64,000 nucleotides of DNA from Lactifluus volemus (lineage: Eukaryota > Basidiomycota > Agaricomycetes > Russulales > Russulaceae). The translations under genes and the position numbers were made by a program. The stretch spans positions 30,668 to 94,667 of the forward strand of contig WTXI01000145.1 of the NCBI GenBank assembly GCA_022376515.1, written 5' to 3'. Of this stretch, positions 10,748 through 22,261 are shown piece after piece. The notes under the pieces were generated by a model. The model saw only the letters and a list, made by a program, of their open reading frames with translations, was not told where the DNA came from and did not search any database. Numbering within the stretch: position 1 is the stretch's first letter; each line of letters starts with the position of its first letter.

Positions 10748-11060
10748 GAGGTTGGACATCGAATCAAGGCGTGTGCGGGAACGTTCAAGAACAGGTTGTG
10801 ATGAATTTGAGGCGTGGTGCCCTTGTCGAGTGGAATGGCAGGCATCCCTCTATTAATGACGAGCATGAGAGTGTGTTGGAGGGAGTTGGGTCATCGCTCT
10901 TGTGTATATAAAGTTTGTTGAATACAGTTTGAACAAAATCAAACTGCTACCTTTTGTAGTGTGGAGAAGTGTTCAATTTGTCGAGCATGAGGGTGGTTGC
11001 TTTCGTAACAAATCTCTAGTAAGGGGGCAAGAACCGATGCCAGCCTCGTGTACTGGCGCA
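10748..11060 (+). repeat. 3' module of peptide gene B (shortened)
   Basis: Matches the other 3' modules up to ctagtaagggggcaag, then jumps to module X near 11060, so about 250 bp present after the other paralogues are missing. Confidence 0.6.
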
Positions 11061-12109
11061 CATTAGGTGTATATACTACTTTCTATCCACCAAGTTATTT
11101 TTCTATCACACCCAACTCCCAGAAATGACTACCAATTTAATGACTAAATGGTCGACTCACAGCGAAGTCAGACAATTATGTCGCAACCTCCCTTGCAATA
11201 CACATTAAGGGAAATTGCATCAACGGGGCCTCACAAAAGGCCTTCAGACTACGCATGAAAACCGAATTCCGTAGGACATCACGAAAAAAAAAGAAGACTG
11301 GCCCGCCAATCGTGCAACTGTCAGAAAAAAAAAGCGGAGACATGGGTACAGTTACATGACCACAACCAAACTACTTCTACACGACACGTCGCAGTTCTGC
11401 ATCAGTGGAACAGAGAACTTTGGTGTCACATGTGCAACACCAGCCAAAGGTAGCAGCAAGAAAGACGATACAGGGACAACCAAAAAAACGAAGGAATGTC
11501 ATCGAGTCGACCGAGCGTAGGGGGAAATGGAAAGGAAGCATGTGAAACAGCCACCACCACGTGAAAGGAGAAACGAACGCGGACGCCGCCGGACGGCCAC
11601 ACCAACAACCACAGGGACAGGGTTTGCTGGTCTTCACATTATTCATAATCTTCAAACTTGTCAGAGTATAGTCAGGAACCAGCGTCATCTCCATGTTGAT
11701 GCAGGATACTACATAGTACTATCCCTGGTTTTAACATGGGCGCTGGTGCACAACAGACGCTTACATAACGACCAGAAAACAAGACGGCACCGCATGGGTG
11801 TCAAGAGTAAGTTGTCACCTTGGTGCACATTCGCGTCGAGAGGCTTCAAGCATAAAAACTCGAAGGGTAGCGAAGATTGTCCAAGTTCCAATCTTCATTT
11901 ATACCGGATGTACTACTCTCGCCACACGATCAGACAGACCGTTGAAAGTATGGTGTTAGCAGTAGTATTGGACAGAAGTGGATAAAACACTTGGGTAACC
12001 CGTAGACTCGGAGACCGAAAACGCAGTGCTATCAGTTTCATAGGTTGGCAGTCACAGTGGACAAGGACAGTGAGTATGAACAGTACGAAAGGGGATGAGG
12101 GCGCCCGGC
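11060..12109. repeat. Module X, copy 2
   Basis: Related to 4060-5300 and 33411-34720. Near 11640-11760 it carries the same sequence that borders module Z elsewhere (gatgcaggatactacatagt). No gene is supported. It ends at the TIR element, whose empty site is seen at 34721. Confidence 0.6.
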
Positions 12110-12124
12110 AACATCAGCAAGATG

Positions 12125-12420
12125 TGGTGTTACTAGAGCGACCTAGAGCTAGTACCACTAGTACCGGCTAGTACCGGCTAGTTGCTCTAGTTGCTCTAGT
12201 TTCTGTACTAGCTCTAGGGAACTTGTCATGCTCTAGTAACGAAACTAGCCCTAGGTGCTGCTAGTTTTTTGACTAGCTCTAGTTTCTCGACTAGCCCTAG
12301 TTTCTCAACTAGCTCTAGTTTCTCAACTAGCCCTAGTTTCTTGACTAGCTCTAGTTTCATACCTAGATCTAGTTTTACACCTAGTACCAGTTCTTCACAC
12401 CTAGTTCCAGTTCACATAAA
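12125..12420. repeat. Left subterminal CTAG repeats
   Basis: About 15 loose copies of a 17-18 bp unit such as ctagctctagtttctcaa, alternating ctagctctag and ctagccctag. Confidence 0.85.
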
Positions 12421-12639
12421 ATAGCTATATTCACGAAGCTACAAATAATACATTATACATAACAGTAATTTCATCAACCCACCCTTCCCCTCCCACTGAA
12501 TCGTGCCCTCCATGGTGCCGAAATAGCGTGCATCCCGTTCAGTGAGTGGGCGACATGTCAATCAGCCCAACACGTCTTGTCAAGCACCGTAACGAAGGTG
12601 GCTTTGCAAACACCATTCTGCTCATGTGGGCCAAGCAGT

Positions 12640-13860
12640 AATCAACAGGACTCTTCTGCGCACTGACGAGGATGATGATAAGCGTTGGGTAAACACCCTG
12701 GAGTATGATTCAGCGCCTGAGACAGATTTAATACTACAGTGCTCACCGGAGCAACCAATAAGGGAGCCATCTCAACTGCCGCCGCCGGTGGTGTTGTGAC
12801 TGGATTACAGCATTGACAGCGCTGTCGCTCCCACCAGTGAATCATGATCAAGTATCTGCTTTTGAAGAACTGATGATGTCAGGAGAACAACTGTGTCACC
12901 GCCTCTTACGCCGCCGCCACAAGGAAAACTCAGCTACCGAGAGTGAGGAGAGCAGGTAAAAGGTTACCATCTGGAGGTTCAAGTTGTTGAGTAGTGTTGA
13001 GCAGTCTGCAAAATGCACGGATGATACCTTTTGAGAGCTCGATGTTGACTCGTTCCCAAGTTGCCAGCTTGCGCTGCCGGCGCCGGAAGAGGTGGCGGCA
13101 ATGACTGGTTGTGATGATGTCATGAGTTGAGAAACTGAAAAGGACATTGCGATACAGACATTCGGGAGGGATTCTCACCATCAGCCACGGTGCGCTGGGA
13201 GAAGATTAGAATTTGACGCATTTGGGCATCGGCTTGATGGTGCGACCGTTATAGAAGAGGGAACTGGCTTTCCCCGCCGGCGAGGAATCCGAGCCGGACT
13301 GTCATTCGACAGAAGAGAAGCGTCGAGGACGGCCTCGCACCTCGTGCGCTTCGCGACCGGGACAGGATTCATCAGACCTCCGGCAAGGATAATAAGGATT
13401 TCAATCAGAATTCCTTTTCATAGAGAAAGGGACTCTTGTACTGACTGGAATAGAAGTCGTAACACCCTCCTTGTCCATTCAGCAGCCGGCCAGTGCTTGA
13501 GTATTGACATATCGTGACCTGGGGGTTGAGCGTGCCCCAAAAGACCAAACCCAAGGTCTCGACAGAAAGATATGGCAGTGGCGGGGAAAAATCAACCAAC
13601 AGACACGATCAGTCAAGTATCTCTGAGACAAAGGATTTAGAGGCCTTACCTGTGAGAGAATGGATCCTCCTTGGCATGAAAACAGAGCCAATGTAGAGCC
13701 ATTGACTCAGAAAGGCAGAAGCTAGCAGGGGGTTATGGAAGTGAAGAGAAAGAGACGGCGTGGCAGCGAAGAAAATCAACAAGAGACGAAATCAACTAAT
13801 GCACAACAAGCAAACACACAGATAAATCAACGCAAATAAAGTGTCATGTCTGTTGAATTC
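12640..13860 (-). other. Possible multi-exon cargo frame in the transposon
   Basis: Minus-strand frames at 13691, 13599-13405, 13372-13181 and 13181-12896 follow each other. A good donor (GTAAGG) follows a short frame starting at 13691. One block reads LGLVFWGTLNPQVTICQYSS. No domain is recognised and splicing cannot be settled by eye. It may be captured host sequence or chance. Confidence 0.25.
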
Positions 13861-13959
13861 CACACGGAGTTTGGGCGGAGTTTGGGCAGACCGACAATTT
13901 CTCTAAGTCGAGATCCAACTGGGGTGAACCGCTGAACCGCCGAACCGGTGAACGGTGAA

Positions 13960-14770
13960 TGTGTGAACGCTTGAACTTTCGTGCATGCCTCCCCTTCCTC
14001 CCGTCCGCTGTCTATTCCACCATCGCCTCTGCCATCACCTTCATCGCATGCCCTCTGTCGTCTCGTGTCATCTGTTGCCCACACTCTGTCATCGCGTCGC
14101 GTCGTCTCGCTGTCGCCCGCCCTCTGGTGCCGCCACCCGTCTGTCAATGTCATCGTCTTCCCCTCGCTGCTGTGACTGCTGTGGCCCGTTAGCATGGTCC
14201 ACCAATGCGTCGTGAATTTTTTTTTCACTTTTCACGCTAATCCTTTTTCTACAGTATTTTCTTTTATTTCCTTTTTCCCTGTTGTCCCCCTGCCTCCCCT
14301 TTGAGGGATGGCCTCGCATCCACCCACTGACACGGAGGGGCGCCGCTTCCACCGTGTAGACGGTCCATTGGCGTCACGGTTGCTCGGGCGTTGCTGTTGC
14401 AACCGTCCGAGCCCCTGACGCCAGTGACTTGGTGCTATTGCGTGCGGGCCACTCTCTTTCTGTGCCGTCCTGCCCGGCCTTACCCACAGGGCAGCCTGGT
14501 CCAGCCCGAGGTTACTCGCACGTGGTAGAGGGGATATGTGGCGGTGGGGCGGGGCGGGTTGCAGGGGTGGTGCGCAACGGCAGCGTGGGTGGTGTCAGGA
14601 CAGCGGGGGAGTGTCGGGACAGTGGCGGTGGGACAGCAACGGTGGCAGCAGCGGGAGTCGCGGGACAACAACGACCGCGTCAAAAATATAATGGCGGCAG
14701 TGGCAGCGAGGGTGGCAGGGCCGGCCCCTGGGCAGTCTAGCATCCTCTGATTTCATCCATTTATGTACAG
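13960..14770. other. Low-complexity interior of the transposon
   Basis: C/T-rich then G-rich sequence (ccgtcgcc-, ggcagcgggag-type runs) with open frames on both strands that look compositional. No gene is recognised. Confidence 0.4.
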
Positions 14771-14779
14771 TACAATACT

Positions 14780-15025
14780 GTACTAGATCTCGTTCAAAAT
14801 ACTAGTTGTGCCTAGAGAAGTCAATTAAATTCTAGAATGACCTGGCATGACCTGGCATGACGAGGCACAATACTAGCTCTAGCTCAAATACTAGATGTGC
14901 CTAGAGAAGTCAATTAAATACTAGCTGTGCCTAGAAAAGTCAATTAAATACTAGAATGACCTAGTGTGACTAGGTGGTACTAGTGCTAGTGTCGCTAGGT
15001 CACGCTAGGCAGCTCTAGGCAGCGC
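14780..15025. repeat. Right subterminal CTAG repeats
   Basis: Three to four copies of ctag(a/c)tgtgcctagagaagtc with aattaaatacta spacers. They mirror the CTAG-rich left end. Confidence 0.8.
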
Positions 15026-15045
15026 AACTTTGCATCTTGCTGATG

Positions 15046-15539
15046 AAGCATTGACTAGGATCCGTGACTTTTCCCACACGCACCCCACGTAGAATGCAAA
15101 AAAAAAAGGGACAGGGTGGTAAAAATTTCGGCCAATGCATCTCAATTGCCGAATTCGCCAGTGGCGGGATGGGAGCGGCTCGGTTTCATCCAGTGAAATG
15201 AGGAGGGAGGGAACAGCCACTACCGGCAAATAATGGGAAGATTGTTTGTTGACATCTGATTCCAGGGATCGCTGGAGCCATTGCGACGCAAGGGTGGCGG
15301 ACAATAAGCAAGGTAACAATCTCAGGACAAGAGACAAAGTTTAGAGATGACATTTGTAAGGTCATTGGCAGACTTGAGCGAACATTTCTGCCCGGCCGCA
15401 ATTCTCGCTTAATCACCACATGATTTAGCCTACAGTATCTAGTACCATGTATGACCATATTCCATGTTTGTTGTTTTTTTGGTAAGATCTGCAAAACAGC
15501 GTGTTTGTCACGCCTGCCTATCGGAGTCTAACATATGGC
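15046..15539. repeat. Module Z copy 1 plus start of upstream module C
   Basis: Positions 15046-15400 match 34721-35100 (gcattgactaggatc..., ggcgaattcggcaattgag region). From about 15405 the sequence is the upstream module of peptide gene C, cut at 15539 by the Copia element and resumed at 22417. Confidence 0.7.
15535..15539 (+). repeat. Copia target-site duplication, left
   Basis: ATGGC, repeated at 22417-22421. The unit at about 10020 has catatggcgtatgacg uninterrupted. Confidence 0.85.
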
Positions 15540-15694
15540 AAATGACGTGTGGATGTGACGTCACCCAACATCGTACATTATAACGAGTTATCACATGTAT
15601 TATGACCGGCCCAAGTACTTAAACAGGCCAGTTAGGCCACTATAATATTATCTTATCTTGTCCCCTTTCTACTGTCACGCTCTGTCAACGAACT
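15540..15694 (+). repeat. Copia 5' LTR
   Basis: 155 bp, same as 22262-22416. It includes a TATA-like stretch (cactataatattatc, near 15640) suitable for starting the genomic RNA. Confidence 0.95.
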
Positions 15695-15706
15695 GGTTAT
15701 GGGCCC
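15695..15706 (+). other. Primer-binding site for a half tRNA-iMet
   Basis: GGTTATGGGCCC lies directly after the LTR. It is complementary to the anticodon stem-loop of initiator Met tRNA (GGGCCCAUAACC), not to a tRNA 3' end. Drosophila copia is known to prime from such a 5' half tRNA. Confidence 0.8.
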
Positions 15707-18700
15707 TGCGCTCACAGACTGACCAACACCGTCGCCTGTCCTTACTCGCGCTTAGAACTTCTTCATTTTATATAATACAACCGACACGTTATGCAATCAA
15801 TAATGTCTTCAGCCACGAATCAGGCACAGCCATCAACGAATCAGTCATCGACCAGCACGAATCAAGCGGGCGCAAGCACCCAATCAAATACAAACACCAC
15901 AACTCAACCAAATGTCCCTACACAACCCGCCTTCCCAAGCCGTCCCATACTCTCCCCGGACGATATCCCCCAACGCCTATGTTCATTTCCGACCCTACAT
16001 GGCCATCATCCCTCACACTTGATTTGCAACGATCCAATTGGCCCGAATGGAGCCGCCGTCTCGAACTTCTTGCCAATCGACAAGGCCTATTCCCATGGTT
16101 GAACGGCACACTAGCCTGCCCAGATCCTGCGATTGTCAGCCCCAAGATATGCTGGGTCTGGTGGACCAACGATAGTTCTCTCCGCTCCTTTATCCTACAA
16201 CACGTCTCATCCTTCGACTACAACATCGCAGACAAATTCCCGACCTCTTCCCTTGCCTACGCAGCTCTCCGCAAACGTCACGAGCAACTCGGCACGCACG
16301 CTCAAGCTCACCTTATGAAACAAATTATGGACACGCAGTTTATGCCTGGGACTCCACTTATGGACACCGCCACAAAGATCAATGGCCTGCACGAATCGTT
16401 TGTCAAGATGGGAACTCCGGACTTTGACAAAATGCACTGCGCCTGGCTCGTCAACGCCGCCTCCCAACATTTTCGCTCACTCCAATCATCATTACAAGCC
16501 CTCACTCGTGATCCATCCTGCACCCCTCAGACAATACTTGCCCGCCTTCAAGACGAAGATGACCTCCACCACCGCCGTACCGCTCACGGCTCCCAAGACG
16601 ACTCGGCAATCGCCCTGCTAGCTCGCCCCAACAACCCTTTCCGTAACGTTATTTGCTTAAACTGTAAGCGTCCTGGACACACGAACGATTTTTGCGTTCG
16701 GGTGGGTGGAAAGATGGCTGGCCAAACGCTCGATGAAGCCCGCGCTGCTCAAGCCCGTTTCCTAGCACGCCGCAACACTCGCACCGCAACTTCCAATCAT
16801 TCGGCTCATATAGCCACCACCACTTCGACCGACGCCAAACCGACCGCCACTGCCTCTACGGGAGCCCCACCGGCTGCCCCCAATAACGTTGTGATTAACG
16901 GAGTAACTTACACCTTTGTTCCTGTGCAGTCCAGCGTTGCTCCGTCCGAACCGACCCAACAAACACCTTCACCTATTACGGATCTCACCAATCTCCCTCA
17001 AACGCCGCTAAGCATCGACTCCGGTGAATCGTGGGAGGCACTTCTCGCGTTTGCTGATGACGACGTTCTCGACACCACAAGCTACGCTTTCACTACCGAT
17101 TCCGACGCGGTAATTCATTCTTCTGATGCCACACCGTTTATTCTCGACACGGGCGCAACCTGCCATATCTCACCGGTACGCTCCGATTTTCGCGTTCTTT
17201 ACCCAATTTCCCCCAGAGCCATTAAAGGCCTGGGTAATTCCTGCGTCTTTGCTAATGAAATGGGGACGGTGGATATCCCTCTCACGAGTGGACAAATGCT
17301 AACCCTCTCCAATGTCCTATACATTCCTAATTCACGTGTCCGCCTGCTCTCAGTATTAACCCTAAACCGCCACGACAGCGTCTCAACACACTTTGATGCC
17401 AACTCATGTTGGATCACTGATGCTTCTGGCTCCATCATTGCTACAGGTGTACTCCTAAAATCTCGCAATCTGTACGTACTCTCAACAGCAAGAACAAGTC
17501 TGCGCGCTCCGTTACAGTCTCCGCCACCGCATGAACAAATCTTCGTCTCGCAAAGCATTCCGAATCTCAAAACGTGGCACCGTCGCCTCGGTCATTGCAA
17601 CATCCAGACGGTCCTGGATATGGCCCGTGCACGCGTCGCCGATGACATGCCAATCGACTTATCAACTTTCCCTGCAAAATGCACCGCCTGTATTCTCGGC
17701 AAACAAAGCCGCAGCTCAATTCCCAAAATTCGCGAAGGTCCGAAATCGACGGAGAAGTTGGAGCAAGTTTATATAGATCTTTGTGGCCCGATGTTATCAC
17801 CCTCCCGGGCGGAAAACCGTTACATCATGAATATTATTGATGACTATTCTAGCTTTAGCTGGACTATCCCCCTGAAACGAAAGGACGACGCTATTCTCGC
17901 GCTTCTGCCCTGGCACAAAGCTGTCGAGAGTCAGAGCAAATCGAAGCTGCGTTCGATCATCACCGACAACGGCGAGCTAGTGAATTTCATTTCGAAGGCC
18001 TGGTGCGATAAGTATGGTATTATTCACTACACCACCGCGCCCTACACGTCTCTGCAAAATGGCAAAGTAGAACGACTGCACCGAACGATCGTTTCCCGCG
18101 CCCGCGCTATGCGACTCGCGTGCCGCGCACCCGACGACCTCTGGGACGAATTTTGTCTCACCGCGGGTTATCTCACAAACTGCGTCTCCACCACCGCACT
18201 CAAAGGAAAAACACCGTTCGAGCTCTGGTTTGGCCGTCGCCCGTCGTTTTCCCATCTGCGCGAAATCGGCTGTGCTGCCTACTCTCTCGTACACAACCAA
18301 CCGAAGCTACTTGCACGTTCAACACCTTGTATCCTAATCGGTTATACACATCAATTGAAGGCATATCGCCTCTGGGACCCTGAATCCGACTGTGTTTTTG
18401 ATTCCTTTCATGTCTCATTCATTGAACACCTTGACAGCACTCCAAGACCATATCGACCAGGAAAGATCCTTAATAACGACAAACCGACGCCGCCAGCAAA
18501 CACGAACGACAACGCAAACCGCAACGACCAGCAATCACCGCCCGCAAACAACGCCGCTCAACCGTTTGTCCAACCACCCGTCACCGTATCCGCCCGAACC
18601 AGCCTTCCCACCATTCTACCACCGATTTCCGCCACTTCTCCTCAACAAACATTTGACCCGCTCCCCACTGCTCAACTCCCGACAACTCCGACAACTTCAC

Positions 18701-20481
18701 ACACGACCGCCGCACCACCTCCAAGATCCGCTCCGACTACTCGACCTCCCGCATCCCCTTCAAGATCACATCTGACAACTTTCGACCACAGTACAACGCA
18801 ACCAACACCAAACGACAACACCGCCAACCCCGCCAAAATTCCCCCCATCGTTATCCCTGCATGTATACCTGACCCACCCACGAATCAATCCCTTACGATA
18901 ACAACTACTGTACAAGAAACGATACCCAATACTATAGCCCCACCTTCCCTTACAGAACAACCAACTGCTTCTCATTTACGTATAACTTCTTCTGCGGAAC
19001 AACCCACCGCTTCGTCCTCTACTTTACAAACAAACACACCTAATTCTTCTGTGAATACTTCTGCGGAACAGCCCACCGCCACAACTCCTACCTTAAATGC
19101 TACTGTACCTACGCTTAGACGTTCCTCTCGAATACCCATCCCTACTTCCCATAACCCTCTTTTTGATAGCCGTCTCGCCGCCGCTGTCGCTGATAGCTCG
19201 GCAGCCAGTGTCCGCCGCAAGGCGGCACGCGAAACAAACTCTGCCACCGATGCTCGTACCACTGCAATGCTTGCGGAATTCTATCCGCTCCGTGATTCGC
19301 ATTTCCTAATACCACTAGACCTGCCCACGCTTCCGCTGCCCATCGACGAATTGCTTGCGGCACTCTCCGACGGCTCCGCAGACCCCTGCCTTCCGACTGA
19401 CGACGACCCCTCCTGGGCTGAAGCGCTCGCTTCCCCGGAACGCGAGTTCTGGATTGCCGGCGGCCGCGACGAGTTACAGAGCCTGAAAGACTTGAACGTC
19501 TTCGTGCTCGTCCCGCGCTCCCACGTACCTCCCGGACAGCGTCCCTTGAAAGGAAAGCTCGTCTGCAAACGGAAACGCGATGGCGCCGGGAACATCACGC
19601 GGTACAAAGTACGGTACATCGCGAAAGGGTATGCGCAACAATACGGCATCCATTATGACAAGACTGCTGCACCCACGACCCGACTTGAGTCGTTCCGCGC
19701 GTTACTACACATCGGCGCCACACTCGATTGGGATGTCCAACAGTTTGACGTAAAGACTGCCTTTCTCCACGGCGTCCTTCCTGCAGGGGAGACGATGTTC
19801 CTCGAACAGCCCCCCAGCTTCGAAGAGCCTGGAAAGGAAGGGTGGGTTATGCACCTGATGAAGAGTATTTACGGGATGAAGCAGGCAAGTCGTGTCTGGA
19901 ACGCCACTTTTGACAGCGCCGTCCGGGAATGGGGCTTTACGCGCCTTCCCTGTGAGTGGTGCGTCTACCGACGCCAGTCCACGACGGGTACGATCCTGTT
20001 TGCCGTCCACGTAGATGATATCATTTCGGTTGCATCATCTTCGGATGAGAATAAGCGGTTTCAATCATTGCTGACCTCTAGGTGGGACATATCTGCGCTC
20101 GGCGCTGCCAAGTTCGCTCTTGGAATAGCGATCTCCCGTGATCGCACAATGCGGACCGTCTCGCTATCACAAACAGTCATGATCGATCGCTTACTGGACA
20201 GCTTTGGGCAACTCAACGCGCGCCCCATTGACACACCTATGGTCGTCGGCCTACAGCTCGAGCGTCCTGACAAGACAGCTCCAGTTGATCCCCTCGTCTC
20301 GGAGTGGGCCACTCGCACGCCATACCGCGAGCTTATCGGGAGCCTCATGTACATCGCCATAGGCACGCGCCCAGACATCGCCTTCGCTGTCAGCAAACTT
20401 GCCTCATTCCTAGATTGTTATCGCCCCGACCATTGGGAAGCTGGCATCCGTGTCCTACGTTACCTAAAAGGCACTCGCTCC

Positions 20482-20486
20482 CTCGC
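20482..20486 (+). repeat. Solo-LTR target duplication, left
   Basis: CTCGC, repeated at 21423-21427. Confidence 0.85.
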
Positions 20487-21422
20487 TGTTACGGTTATGC
20501 AGGCCGCCCGGCCCATTTCTTACTGTTCTCCGTCTGATTTTCGACTTGTGTTGTGACCTAGGATCCCTTTCCTTGGCCAGCCCCTTCTCTTCCGCTTCTA
20601 GGGGCTGTGCGTCGCCGTTTTGGACGTGTATTTGACTCAGGGATCATGACTCAGATCTTGAGTCAGCGTTCTTGACTCAGATCTTGAGTCAGACACACTG
20701 AGTCAGTTCTTGAGTCATCAGAACTGACTCAGGTCCTTAGTCAATAGTCTTGACTTCGCTACTGTACTGTGACCTTTGTAGGATAGTTGGCTGGCCCTCT
20801 GTACGCATAAATAGGGCCCTGTAGACGAGCTAAAGCCCCAGCTTCAGCTTCGTCTAGAATCGCAGTTCGTTGTCTCCTGCTCACACTCGCATCGCATCTC
20901 CTCCTCTCTTCTTGTGAAACCCCTCTTCGTACCTTGATCCAGGTACTTCGCGCCACGATCAGACATCTGTGAACTTGTTCCATTTCCGTGTAACAAGTCC
21001 CCAGACGCCTGAACCCTAATACGAACGCGCTGTGAGAAGTAGTCCCCACTTCTCACCCCGCGTCCGCCCTCGAACCTTAGTTCAACCTCTCACGAGTGTC
21101 CTTGGAAGGCGAGCATCCCTTGCATTCCAATTGCACTCGCGCCCGTGTTGCGGTTGAACCCACACATTGTCATTAACCCATCTGCCACCGTCTATCCCTT
21201 TTGGGAACGGTAAACTCCGACCATCGCGTGCGCCGGTCCGCTAGTCCGTCTCGCGCGATACAGACACCCAGAGTTCGCACAGTCAAGTCTACTCCACACA
21301 GGACCTTGCCTGCGCGTGCTAGAATCGACTATTTGGTGTTGCTAGTCTTGTCCGACTTGCCACAGCAAATAGCCAACCAGAACTACGCTCACTTCGAGCC
21401 ACGGTCCCTGCGAACCGTGACA
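20487..21422 (+). mobile_element. Solo LTR inserted in the Copia pol gene
   Basis: 936 bp with ends TGTTACGGTT and AACCGTGACA, an imperfect terminal inverted repeat with the TG/CA of LTRs, flanked by CTCGC duplications. No coding region lies inside. The length and ends fit a Gypsy-type LTR left by recombination between two LTRs; the family is inferred. It carries a dense TGA(C/G)TCA array and a TATA-like box (ataaata, 20808-20814). Confidence 0.85.
20633..20731. promoter_or_regulatory. Eight TGA(C/G)TCA sites (Gcn4/AP-1 type)
   Basis: Perfect heptamers start at 20633, 20647, 20659, 20673, 20685, 20699, 20711 and 20725. Spacing alternates 14 and 12, a 26-bp repeat holding one TGACTCA and one TGAGTCA for the first pairs. 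This is the known binding motif of fungal bZIP regulators such as Gcn4. The array lies about 80 bp before a TATA-like box, so it is likely the LTR enhancer. Confidence 0.8.
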
Positions 21423-22252
21423 CTCGCCCTCGTCCTCGGTGGCAAACTATCAACATCACTATCCGGTTATTCTGACTCAGACTATGCCAACTGCCCTACC
21501 ACCAGCCGTTCCATTTCTGGCTACATTTTTACCCTTGGCTCTGGAGCAATTTCCTGGTGCTCCCGAAAGCAGAAAACCGTCGCCGATTCATCATGCTACG
21601 CGGAGTACATCGCGCTCCATGAGGCAGCGCAAGAAACAGTCTTCCTAAGACAACTCCTCGACGGCATCGGCTTTGCGCCCACATCACCTACCACCCTCCG
21701 CTGCGATAACGCTGCGGCCACTACTATTGCCGAAGACCACATCTGGCACTCCCGTATCAAACACATTCGCGTGAAATTTCACTACATTCGGGAACTTATT
21801 GCCAACGGCGATGTGACAGTTGCGCGCTGCCACTCCGCCGACAATGTTGCCGATATCCTCACCAAGGCTTTGGCCAAACCCACATTTTGCTGTTTGCGAT
21901 CTGCCCTCGGACTGCGACACTGTGATAGCGACGATCATGCCGTGCGGGAGGAGAACTGCAGTGCCAACACGTAGAGTGTTCCCACTGAGGAGGAGCATGG
22001 TATGACCCTTTTTCTAACCTGCCTTTCGCCCTGTGGCACTTATTCTTTCTCTCGCCTATTGGCCCCTTCTTTCTTTCATATCTCGCATTGTCTATTACAA
22101 TTCGCAACGCTCCTTCATTCGCCTGCCATTGGCACCCTTGTGTTTACCCTTATGTTTGTTATCATTGCTCAACGTCATCTGAGCGCCTTTTCCTTCGCCC
22201 GCCTCATTGGCACCTTTCTTTGTACTTTGCGGGTGTTCAGCTTCTGTACGAT

Positions 22253-22261
22253 GAGGAGGAG
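22253..22261 (+). other. Copia polypurine tract
   Basis: GAGGAGGAG directly before the 3' LTR. A similar tract (gaggaggag) lies just after the pol stop at about 21987. Confidence 0.65.

Larger units (their letters stand above)
12112..15045. mobile_element. TIR DNA transposon with CTAG-rich subterminal repeats
   Basis: Terminal inverted repeats CATCAGCAAGATG (12112-12124) and CATCTTGCTGATG (15033-15045). The flanks are ...cccggc-AA and AA-gcattgac; the paralogue at 34715-34730 reads cccggcaagcattgac with a single AA. The insertion therefore made a 2-bp AA duplication. Both ends carry arrays of short CTAG-containing repeats, a layout common in elements whose transposase binds subterminal sites (for example CACTA/Plavaka-type). 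That family assignment is inference from layout only, since no transposase is visible in the 2.9-kb interior; it is probably non-autonomous. Confidence 0.85.
15791..21974 (+). pseudogene. Copia Gag-Pol polyprotein (interrupted)
   Basis: A likely start is ATG 15791 or 15803 (Met-Ser-Ser then a Ser/Thr/Asn-rich leader). The frame must shift near 15967-15971 (a run of five C) to reach the Gag core. Seen after that: a zinc knuckle C-x2-C-x4-H-x4-C near 16654-16700; protease FILDTGATCH near 17140; an integrase HH-CC zinc site (WHRRLGH...CTACILGK) and DDE core (YIDLCGP, ITDNGE, QNGKVERLHR) at 17575-18100; a Pro/Thr-rich linker; and reverse transcriptase from about 19430 with FDVKTAFLHG, YGMKQ and VHVDD. 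RNase H (SGYSDSDYANC, WHSRIKHI) is at 21465-21800. The solo LTR at 20487-21422 separates RT from RNase H. Joining the flanks at the 5-bp duplication restores frame, so the insertion inactivated an open element. Confidence 0.9.

Noticed and set aside
10503..10856. A 117-codon unspliced reading of peptide gene B (and equivalents in A, C and D)
   Set aside because: The donor changes from GTATGT to GTAAGT in copy C, the frame breaks in copy E, and splicing gives the same short Cys-containing end in all copies.
12125..12420. CTAG repeats as a CRISPR array
   Set aside because: Units of 17-18 bp are contiguous and imperfect, with no unique spacers, and they lie at the end of a TIR element in a eukaryotic genome.
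13960..14770. Overlapping frames of 60-130 codons on both strands
   Set aside because: Low-complexity C/T- and G-rich sequence keeps frames open by composition.
15918..19649. Many antisense frames inside the Copia polyprotein
   Set aside because: Shadows of the plus-strand coding region.
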